Position numbers and translations under genes: made by a program
Notes under the pieces: generated by a model
Databases searched by the model: none
What the model saw: the letters and a program-made list of their open reading frames with translations, nothing else
What the model was told of the DNA's origin: nothing
Origin: CAZYBG01 sp964645155
GTDB lineage: Bacteria; Pseudomonadota; Alphaproteobacteria; Rhodobacterales; Rhodobacteraceae
Assembly (NCBI GenBank): GCA_964645155.1
Contig: CAZYBG010000094.1
Coordinates: forward strand, 1 to 11,022
Length of the DNA stretch: 11,022 nt
Reading direction: 5' to 3'
Shown: piece after piece, positions 1 to 5,926 of the stretch
How the letters are laid out: every line of letters begins with the position of its first letter
Position numbering within the stretch: the first letter of the stretch is position 1

Positions 1-904
1 CGACCGCGCCCATCGGCTCGGAGTACTTGGTGCCGAAGTAGAAGATCTGCCCGACCTCGATGCCACGTCCGACCTTGCGATGCGCCTCGGGCACGGCCGC
101 GAAGACCGCGTCGTCATGCGTCTCGTCGGTGCGGGCGTAGAGCGCGGTGAACTCCCCGCAGACGGCGGCGACCTGGGCGCGGTCGTCGTAGTCGATCTCG
201 CGCCGGCCGAGCTTCAGGCCGGTCACCCGGTCGTCGTAGAACACCTCGCTCTCGCCGGTGGCGGCGAGCACCAGGAATTCGTGCGTGTCGTCGCCGCCGA
301 TCGGGCCCGAGGCGGCGCGCATCGGGATCGCGGTCAGCCCCATGCGCTCGTAGGTCCGCAGATACGAGACCATGTGCCGGTTGTAGGCGTGCAGCGCCGC
401 GTCCCTGTCGACGTCGAAGTTGTAGCCGTCCTTCATCAGGAACTCCCGCCCCCGCATGATGCCGAACCGGGGGCGCACCTCGTCGCGGAACTTCCACTGG
501 ATGTGGTAGAGCGTCAGCGGCAGGTCGCGGTAGCTCGACACGCTGGCGCGGAAGATGTCGGTGATCATCTCCTCGTTGGTGGGGCCGTAAAGCATGTCGC
601 GGTCGTGCCGGTCGCGGATGCGGAGCATCTCGGGCCCGTAGGCGTTATAGCGCCCGCTCTCCTGCCAGAGGTCGGCGGGCTGGATCGTCGGCATCAGAAG
701 CGGGATGTGCCCCGCCCTCGCCTGCTCCTCGTGCACGATCTCCTCGATCCGGCGCAGCACGCGGAAGCCGAGCGGCAGCCAGGAATAGATGCCCGCCGCC
801 TGCTGCTTGATCATGCCGGCGCGCAGCATGTAGCGGTGCGAGACGATCTGCGCCTCTGCAGGGTTCTCCCTCAGGACGGGGAGGAAATAGCGGCTGAGAC
901 GCAT
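1..904 (-). CDS. proS: Prolyl-tRNA synthetase, N-terminal part (3' end cut by window edge)
   Basis: Charges tRNA-Pro with proline in the cytoplasm (class II synthetase). The 301 visible codons begin at the ATG at 904-902. An AGGAGA ribosome site at 916-911 lies 6 bases upstream, which fixes the start. Visible landmarks are the N-terminal MRLSRYFLP segment, GPTNEE near residue 107, class II motif 2 (FRDEVRPRFG at 139-148, then the LMKDGYNF block to about 163), HEFLVLA at 208-214 and VGQIFYFGTKYS at 284-295. Only about 70 residues separate HEF from VGQIF. E. coli-type enzymes carry a roughly 180-residue INS editing domain in that interval, so this is the short alphaproteobacterial form with at most a reduced INS. 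The C-terminal catalytic motif 3 and anticodon-binding domain lie off the left edge. The gene is transcribed divergently from the AI-2E gene. The identification is very secure. Confidence 0.97.
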   Translation of the reverse strand, partial: MRLSRYFLPVLRENPAEAQIVSHRYMLRAGMIKQQAAGIYSWLPLGFRVLRRIEEIVHEEQARAGHIPLLMPTIQPADLWQESGRYNAYGPEMLRIRDRHDRDMLYGPTNEEMITDIFRASVSSYRDLPLTLYHIQWKFRDEVRPRFGIMRGREFLMKDGYNFDVDRDAALHAYNRHMVSYLRTYERMGLTAIPMRAASGPIGGDDTHEFLVLAATGESEVFYDDRVTGLKLGRREIDYDDRAQVAAVCGEFTALYARTDETHDDAVFAAVPEAHRKVGRGIEVGQIFYFGTKYSEPMGAV

Positions 905-933
905 CGGGCCTCTCCTGGGTGGCGGGTCTCCGC

Positions 934-962
934 CGTGTAGAGAACGCCGCGCAGGCAGGCAA
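934..962 (-). promoter_or_regulatory. Candidate sigma-70-type promoter for proS
   Basis: On the minus strand a -35-like TTGCCT (962-957) and a -10-like TACACG (939-934) are exactly 17 bases apart. Transcription would start near 927, leaving a leader of about 23 bases that contains the AGGAGA ribosome site. The match to consensus is partial (TTG in the -35, TA.A in the -10), so this is a plausible prediction only. Confidence 0.3.
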
Positions 963-1010
963 GGGCCGGAGCCGAGGCGCCCCCCGCCCGTGTCTTTGCC
1001 GCCCGCCACC

Positions 1011-1039
1011 TTGCAACGCCCGCCGCCTTCGGCCATGTC
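1011..1039 (+). promoter_or_regulatory. Candidate promoter for the AI-2E / hdaA run
   Basis: TTGCAA (1011-1016) and CATGTC (1034-1039) are separated by 17 bases in the divergent region. A start near 1046 would give a leader of about 20 bases containing AGGA at 1054-1057. The -10 is a poor match, so confidence is low. The rest of 905-1065 shows no other clear feature. Confidence 0.22.
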
Positions 1040-1065
1040 TTGCCGGGCGCAACAGGATGGGACGG

Positions 1066-2136
1066 ATGACGCTGCCGATCAGGGATCAGCTGAAGTACTG
1101 GGGCCTCGCGGCAGTCGCCTTCCTGGTCCTGCTCTGGCTTCTCGGTGACGTGATCCTGCCGTTCCTGCTGGGGGGTGCGATCGCCTACTTCCTCGATCCG
1201 GTGGCCGACCGGCTGGAGCGGATGGGGCTGTCGCGCGCCGCGGCGACGGCAATCATCACGATCCTCGCGATCCTCATCTTCGTCCTCGGCGTCGTCCTCG
1301 TCATCCCGACGCTCGCGCGGCAGACGACGGCGCTGATCGACACCGCGCCGCAGCTGTTCCGCAACCTGCAGGATTTCCTGACGGCGCGGTTCCCGTCGCT
1401 GATGGAAGAAGGCTCGACGCTGCGCGAGTCGATCGCCGGGCTTGGCACAACGGTGCGCGAGCGGGGGGGAGAGCTGGTCAACGCCATCATCGGGACGTTC
1501 TCGTCGGTCCTGAACGTGGTCCTGCTGTTCGTGATCGTGCCGGTCGTCGCGTTCTACCTGCTGCTCGACTGGGACCGGATGGTGGCCGAGATCGACAAGC
1601 TGCTGCCGCGCGACCATGCCCCGGCGATCCGCCAGCTGGCGCGCGAGATCGACGCGACGCTTGCCGGCTTCGTCCGCGGCCAGGGAACCGTCTGCCTGAT
1701 CCTCGGAACCTACTATGCCGTGGCGTTGATGGTCGTCGGGCTGCAGTTCGGCCTCGTCATCGGCCTTGTCGCCGGGCTTCTGACCTTCATCCCCTATATC
1801 GGCGCGCTGATCGGCGGCATCCTCTCGATCGGGCTCGCGCTGTTCCAGTTCTGGGGCGAGTGGTGGACGATCCTGATCGTCGCCGCCATCTTCCAGGTGG
1901 GGCAGATCATCGAAGGCAATGTCCTCACGCCGAAGCTCGTCGGATCGTCGGTGGGGCTGCACCCGGTCTGGCTGATCTTCGCGCTTTCGGCGTTCGGCGC
2001 GCTCTTCGGCTTTGTCGGCCTGCTCGTCGCCGTGCCGGTGGCGGCGGCGCTCGGCGTCCTGACGCGGTTCGCGGTCCGGCAATACACCGAAAGCCGGCTC
2101 TACCAGGGGGTCAGCGGGCAGGACGGCGCCGAGTGA
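1066..2136 (+). CDS. AI-2E family transporter / PerM-like membrane protein
   Basis: A polytopic inner-membrane protein of 356 residues in the AI-2E transporter (PerM, TqsA-like) family. Members export small molecules or ions. The name comes from E. coli TqsA, and the substrate here cannot be told from sequence. Hydrophobic segments lie near residues 12-42 (two spans, followed by the conserved AYFLDPVADRLER), 58-84, 148-168, 209-225, 227-247 (ending in the FIPYIGALIG motif), 250-262, 267-283 and 301-334. The stretch between about 85 and 145 is the polar loop typical of the family. The reading frame is open back to 919, but the 50 upstream codons give an unlikely Arg/Pro/Cys-rich sequence. The ATG at 1066 has AGGA 8 bases upstream. 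An ATG at 1057 is the alternative and adds three residues. hdaA follows 7 bases after the stop, so the two are probably co-transcribed. Confidence 0.93.
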   Translation: MTLPIRDQLKYWGLAAVAFLVLLWLLGDVILPFLLGGAIAYFLDPVADRLERMGLSRAAATAIITILAILIFVLGVVLVIPTLARQTTALIDTAPQLFRNLQDFLTARFPSLMEEGSTLRESIAGLGTTVRERGGELVNAIIGTFSSVLNVVLLFVIVPVVAFYLLLDWDRMVAEIDKLLPRDHAPAIRQLAREIDATLAGFVRGQGTVCLILGTYYAVALMVVGLQFGLVIGLVAGLLTFIPYIGALIGGILSIGLALFQFWGEWWTILIVAAIFQVGQIIEGNVLTPKLVGSSVGLHPVWLIFALSAFGALFGFVGLLVAVPVAAALGVLTRFAVRQYTESRLYQGVSGQDGAE

Positions 2137-2143
2137 GCGCGCG

Positions 2144-2821
2144 ATGGCCGAACAGCTCGCCTTCCCCCTCCCGCGGCTAGAAGCGCGGGGCCGCGAGGCG
2201 TTCTTCGTCTCGCCGGCCAACGCGCTCGCGGTCAGGCAGCTCGAGCACTGGCAAGGCTGGCCGGACCGCAAGCTGCTGCTCGTCGGACCGCCGGGTTCGG
2301 GCAAGAGCCACCTGGCGGGCATCTGGGCCGAGCGTGCGGGCGCGGCCGTGGTGCAGGCCGCGGCCCTGGCGGAGGCCAACGTGCCGCGACAGGCCGGCGG
2401 GCCCGTCTTGGTCGAGGATGCCGACCGGCTGCCCGCTTCGGCGGAGGCCGCGCTCTTTCACCTCCACAACCTCGTCCTGGCGGGCGGCCATGCGCTGCTG
2501 CTCACCGCGCGGGGCCCGGTGCGGGACTGGCCGGTCCGCCTGGCGGACCTGCGCAGCCGCTTGGAAGGCACCTCCGCCGCGACGCTGCCGCCGCCCGACG
2601 ACCCGCTTCTCGCGGCACTTCTCGTCAAGCTGTTCGCCGACCGCCAGATCGCACCGCCGCCGCGGCTCATCGACTACTGCGTGCGGCGGATGGACCGGAG
2701 TTCCGCCGCGGCCGCCGCACTGGTCGAGGCGCTGGACCGTGCCGCGCTCGCCACCGGTCGGCCGATCGGCGTACCGCTTGCGGCGACGCTGCTGGACAAG
2801 CCGCCCGGCCCGGCACCATGA
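2144..2821 (+). CDS. hdaA: DnaA regulatory inactivator HdaA (AAA+ protein)
   Basis: A 225-residue protein related to DnaA domain III and to E. coli Hda. Together with the DNA-loaded beta clamp, Hda proteins stimulate ATP hydrolysis by DnaA and so prevent re-initiation of replication. Seen here: an N-terminal QLAFPLP at residues 4-10, which fits the clamp-binding motif of Hda; a Walker A GPPGSGKSH at 48-56; a Walker B-like VLVEDADR at 88-95; a sensor-1-like LLLTAR at 118-123; and an arginine in DLRSRLEG at 135-142 at the place of the DnaA box VII arginine finger. There is no DnaA-type DNA-binding domain IV, as expected for Hda. The start follows the upstream stop by 7 bases with no strong ribosome site, suggesting translational coupling. 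The stop codon lies immediately before a candidate Pho box for ppk1. Identification is good. The alternative label, generic DnaA-related chromosomal replication protein, describes the same family. Confidence 0.9.
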   Translation: MAEQLAFPLPRLEARGREAFFVSPANALAVRQLEHWQGWPDRKLLLVGPPGSGKSHLAGIWAERAGAAVVQAAALAEANVPRQAGGPVLVEDADRLPASAEAALFHLHNLVLAGGHALLLTARGPVRDWPVRLADLRSRLEGTSAATLPPPDDPLLAALLVKLFADRQIAPPPRLIDYCVRRMDRSSAAAAALVEALDRAALATGRPIGVPLAATLLDKPPGPAP

Positions 2822-2856
2822 TCGTCACATATCCGTCACGGAACCACCGCCATAAG
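2822..2856 (+). promoter_or_regulatory. Candidate Pho box plus -10 element upstream of ppk1
   Basis: Two GTCAC repeats at 2824-2828 and 2835-2839 are exactly 11 bases apart, the spacing of the two half-sites of a PhoB operator. Against the consensus CTGTCATAWAWCTGTCAC, the stretch 2822-2839 matches at 14 of 18 positions, including the AT-rich linker ATAT at 2829-2832. The box ends 11 bases before CATAAG (2851-2856), a 4-of-6 match to the -10 TATAAT. This is the geometry of PhoB-activated promoters, where the box replaces the -35. The linker is AT-rich in a very GC-rich region. PhoB control is inferred. The sequence of the repeats and their spacing are directly visible. Confidence 0.6.
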
Positions 2857-2862
2857 CCCCTC

Positions 2863-5037
2863 ATGACACAAGCCGATTTCCTGAAGGCCGCGTTTCCCGC
2901 GCCGGTCGCGGTCCCCGAGGCCGACCGGCTGGGCCCGCGCCGCCTGTTCAACCGCGAGCTGTCATGGCTGGCCTTCAACTGGCGCGTGCTGGACGAATCG
3001 AAGAACCCCCGCGTCCCGCTGCTCGAGCGGCTGCGGTTCCTGTCGATCTCGGCGACGAACCTCGACGAGTTCTACACCGTGCGCGTCGCCGGCCTGCGCG
3101 AGCTGGCCCGCGCCGGCAACGTGACCGCCTCGGACGACGGCCTTTCGCCGGCCGAGCAGCTCGTCCTCATCAACGACGATGCCCGCAGGCTTCTGGCCGC
3201 GCAGCAGACGGTCTGGAACCGGCTGAAGCGCGAGATGGAGGGCGAGGGCATCCACATCCTGACCCGCGGCAAGCTGACCAAGAGGGACATGACGCTGCTC
3301 GAGGAGCATTTCCTGGCCAAGGTCTTCCCGGTCCTCTCGCCGCTCGCCATCGACCCGGCGCATCCGTTTCCGTTCATCCCGAACGCCGGCTTCTGCCTTG
3401 CCCTGCAGCTCGAACGGAAGTCCGACCAGCGGCCGCTGCAGGCGCTGCTGCCGGTGCCGCAGCAGATCGCCCGGTTCCTGCCGCTGCCCGGGCGCTCGGG
3501 CCACCACCGGTTCCTGCCGCTCGAGGAGCTCTTGCTCCTCCACCTCGGCGCGCTGTTCCCGGGCTACGAGACCAAGGCCCATTGCGCCTTCCGGGTCCTG
3601 CGGGACAGCGACATCGAGGTCGAGGACGAGGCCGAGGACCTGGTGCGCGAGTTCGAGGTGGCGCTGAAGCGCCGGCGGCGCGGCGAGGTCATCCGGATGA
3701 AGATCTCGACCGACGCGCCCTCGAGCCTCCGCGCGCTGGTGATGAGCGAGCTTCACGTCACGGCCGACGAGGTGGTCGAGGTCCGCGGCCTGCTCGGGAT
3801 GGCCGACCTCAAGGAACTCGTCCTCGACGACCGGCGCGACCTGCTCTGGCCCGCCTTCACGCCGCGCGTGCCCGAAAGGGTGCAGGACCACGACGGCGAC
3901 ATGTTCGCGGCGATCCGCCAGAAGGACATGCTGCTGCACCACCCCTACGAGACCTTCGACATGGTGGTGCGCTTCCTCGAACAGGCGGCGCGCGACCCCG
4001 AGGTGCTGGCGATCAAGCAGACGCTCTACCGCACCAGCCGCGAAAGCCCGATCGTCGAGGCGCTCTGCGAGGCGGCGGAGGCCGGCAAATCGGTGACCGC
4101 GCTGGTGGAGCTGAAGGCGCGCTTCGACGAGGCCGCAAACATCCGCCAGTCGCGGCGCCTCGAACGCGCCGGGGCGCATGTCGTCTACGGCTTCATCAAC
4201 CTCAAGACGCACGCCAAGATCTCGACCGTGGTCCGGCGCGAGGGCGAGAACCTCGTCACCTACACCCATTACGGCACCGGCAACTACCACCCGATCACCG
4301 CGCGCATCTACACCGACCTCAGCCTGTTCACCTGCGACCCGGCGCTCGGCCGCGACGCGACGAAGGTGTTCAACTACCTGTCGGGCTATGCGCAGCCCGA
4401 GGTCCTGGAGAACCTCGCGATCTCGCCGCTCACGCTCAAGCCGCGGCTGATCGAGCTGATCGCGCGCGAGGCCGACCATGCCCGCGCCGGGCGGCCGGCG
4501 GAGATCTGGGCCAAGATGAACTCGCTCGTCGAGGCGGACGTGATCGACGCGCTCTACGCCGCGAGCCAGGCCGGGGTACGCATCCAGCTCGTCATCCGCG
4601 GCATCTGCGCGCTGCGCCCCGGGATCAGGGACCTCTCCGAGAACATCCGCGTCAAGTCGATCGTCGGGCGTTTCCTCGAACATTCGCGGATCGTCTGCTT
4701 CGGCAACGGCCGCGGCCTGCCCTCGCGCAAGGCGCGGGTGTTCATCTCGTCGGCCGACTGGATGGGCCGCAACCTCAGCCGCCGGCTCGAGACGCTGGTC
4801 GAGATCCGCAACGACACGGTCAAGGCGCAGATCGTCGACCAGATCATGGCGGCGAACCTTGCCGACGAGGCGCAGACCTGGGTGCTGAAGCCGAACGGCG
4901 ACTATGTCCGCTATCCGTTCCCCGAGGACCGGCAGCCGTTCAACTGCCACCGCTTCTTCATGGACAACCCCTCGCTTTCGGGCCGGGGCTCCGCCGGGGC
5001 TGCGGACGCGCCGCGGCTGGCCCATTCGCGCGACTGA
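2863..5037 (+). CDS. ppk1: Polyphosphate kinase 1
   Basis: Catalyses reversible transfer of the ATP gamma-phosphate onto inorganic polyphosphate, which stores phosphate and serves in stress responses. The 724 residues cover the whole family: the N domain (LFNRELSWLAFN near residues 28-39, ATNLDEFYTVR near 64-74, with Asn66 at the place of the ATP-binding Asn45 of E. coli), the head domain, and the two phospholipase-D-like C domains. The two catalytic histidines are His450 in KTHAKIS (phospho-acceptor, E. coli His435) and His607 in EHSRIVCFGNG (E. coli His592). Their spacing of 157 residues equals that of the E. coli enzyme. The ATG at 2863 is chosen because the frame's earlier ATG at 2818, overlapping the hdaA stop as ATGA, adds 15 unlikely residues encoded across the candidate Pho box. 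No Shine-Dalgarno sequence precedes either start. The predicted transcript start falls on or next to the 2863 ATG, so translation may be leaderless. All key residues are present and the gene looks intact. Confidence 0.96.
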   Translation: MTQADFLKAAFPAPVAVPEADRLGPRRLFNRELSWLAFNWRVLDESKNPRVPLLERLRFLSISATNLDEFYTVRVAGLRELARAGNVTASDDGLSPAEQLVLINDDARRLLAAQQTVWNRLKREMEGEGIHILTRGKLTKRDMTLLEEHFLAKVFPVLSPLAIDPAHPFPFIPNAGFCLALQLERKSDQRPLQALLPVPQQIARFLPLPGRSGHHRFLPLEELLLLHLGALFPGYETKAHCAFRVLRDSDIEVEDEAEDLVREFEVALKRRRRGEVIRMKISTDAPSSLRALVMSELHVTADEVVEVRGLLGMADLKELVLDDRRDLLWPAFTPRVPERVQDHDGDMFAAIRQKDMLLHHPYETFDMVVRFLEQAARDPEVLAIKQTLYRTSRESPIVEALCEAAEAGKSVTALVELKARFDEAANIRQSRRLERAGAHVVYGFINLKTHAKISTVVRREGENLVTYTHYGTGNYHPITARIYTDLSLFTCDPALGRDATKVFNYLSGYAQPEVLENLAISPLTLKPRLIELIAREADHARAGRPAEIWAKMNSLVEADVIDALYAASQAGVRIQLVIRGICALRPGIRDLSENIRVKSIVGRFLEHSRIVCFGNGRGLPSRKARVFISSADWMGRNLSRRLETLVEIRNDTVKAQIVDQIMAANLADEAQTWVLKPNGDYVRYPFPEDRQPFNCHRFFMDNPSLSGRGSAGAADAPRLAHSRD

Positions 5038-5212
5038 CGCGCGGGGCGGCTGGATCGGCGGGGCGGGCCGGATGCGTGGCCATCGGCGCGGGCCGCGACG
5101 GCGCATGGTCGCGCCCGATCACCGGCTTGTGCAGCGCATCGGCTCGACATCGGCGCGACCGCGCGCTAGCACGGGCGCCGCACGAGCCGCGAACGAGATC
5201 AGCCACGTGACG
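5038..5212. other. Intergenic region between ppk1 and the lipoprotein gene
   Basis: 175 bases without a convincing gene. It holds an imperfect inverted repeat, 5090-5099 against 5108-5116, with nine pairs, one bulged C and an 8-base loop. No T tract follows, so it is not a standard intrinsic terminator. Such repeats are common by chance at this GC content. I see no clear promoter for the downstream gene. Confidence 0.4.
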
Positions 5213-5767
5213 ATGCCTGCCCGACTTGCCCGCCTGCTCGCGGCGCTCGCCCTCCTCATTGTCGCCGCTTGCGGCGCGCCGCCGGCGCCCGATCAGCCGG
5301 ACCGGCGCGATATCGACGCGCTGACTGCCAGGCTGGTCTCGCTCGGACCCGAGATCGACCCCGAGGAAGCCGCGCGGATGGCGCGCATCTCCTACGAATA
5401 CCCGCTTCAGCTGCGGCGCGAATACGGCGTGACCGATCCGCCGCTGATCCACAACACGAAGGTCAACATGGGGCTGCGCCCGCGCGGCCTGTGCTTCCAG
5501 TGGGCCGACGATCTGGAGGCGCGGCTGCGCCAGGAGAACTTCCGGACCTTCGCCTTCCACCGCGCGATCGCCAACGCCGATACCCTGCGGATCGACCACA
5601 GCGTGCTGATCGTCAGCCGCGTCGGCGACGACATGTACCAGGGCGTCGTGCTGGACGGCTGGCGCAACGGCGGCAACCTCTACTGGTCGCGGACCACCGA
5701 GGACGAACGCTACGACTGGGTGCCGCGCGAGATCGTCTTCGCCCAGCGCCGTGCGGCCGCAAGGTAA
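5213..5767 (+). CDS. Predicted lipoprotein of unknown function with possible Cys-His-Asp triad
   Basis: A 184-residue protein beginning with a short lipoprotein signal: MPAR, a hydrophobic stretch to residue 19, and a lipobox VAAC with the lipidated Cys at residue 20. It should therefore sit on the periplasmic face of the inner or outer membrane. I do not recognise a named family. The mature part contains RGLCFQWADDLE (residues 91-102, Cys94), IDHSVLIV (127-134, His129) and VVLDGWRNGG (146-155, Asp148). This order and spacing resemble the Cys, His and Asp of transglutaminase/papain-like enzymes, with the Cys at the start of a helix and the His and Asp on successive strands. That is an inference from pattern only. 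The start is the ATG at 5213. An in-frame GTG at 5207 has a GAGA 8 bases upstream and would add two residues. The gene lies between ppk1 and ppx on the same strand, with 175 and 159 bases to either side. Confidence 0.85.
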   Translation: MPARLARLLAALALLIVAACGAPPAPDQPDRRDIDALTARLVSLGPEIDPEEAARMARISYEYPLQLRREYGVTDPPLIHNTKVNMGLRPRGLCFQWADDLEARLRQENFRTFAFHRAIANADTLRIDHSVLIVSRVGDDMYQGVVLDGWRNGGNLYWSRTTEDERYDWVPREIVFAQRRAAAR

Positions 5768-5784
5768 ACCGGGCGCAGTGCGGG

Positions 5785-5809
5785 GTTTCGGGATTATGTA
5801 TTTCGAAAC
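5785..5809 (+). promoter_or_regulatory. AT-rich inverted repeat, possible promoter/operator of ppx
   Basis: In the 159-base gap before ppx, GTTTCG (5785-5790) and CGAAAC (5804-5809) form an inverted repeat around GGATTATGTATTT. This is the most AT-rich stretch nearby. It contains -10-like elements (GATTAT at 5792-5797, TATGTA at 5795-5800), but I find no matching -35 element at the usual distance. It could be an operator around a promoter or a chance repeat. There is no T tract to make it a terminator of the lipoprotein gene. Confidence 0.3.
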
Positions 5810-5926
5810 AGAGTTCTAGCCCTTGGAGAGAGCTCAGGACAAGGCCGACCGCCGCCTGCGCGCCGCGGTTGACCACCCGCCGGCCGACGGGCAGAGTCCG
5901 GGCCGCAAGGTCAAGGGAATCGCCGC

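Noticed and set aside
80..940. 286-codon plus-strand frame opposite proS
   Set aside because: The minus strand encodes unmistakable prolyl-tRNA synthetase with a good ribosome site, and the plus-strand frame has no recognisable motif.
871..2379. 502-codon minus-strand frame opposite the AI-2E gene and hdaA
   Set aside because: It is an Asp/Arg/Glu/Gln-rich mirror of coding sequence with no motif. The sense strand carries a complete membrane protein.
2962..5106. 714-codon open frame on the minus strand, antisense to ppk1
   Set aside because: It lies opposite a fully recognisable ppk1 with both catalytic histidines. The translation is rich in Arg/Ala/Val/Asp/Glu with no family motif, a typical mirror of GC-rich codon bias.
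5090..5116. Hairpin after ppk1 as an intrinsic terminator
   Set aside because: The stem has a bulge and no T tract follows. Similar repeats arise often by chance at this GC content.
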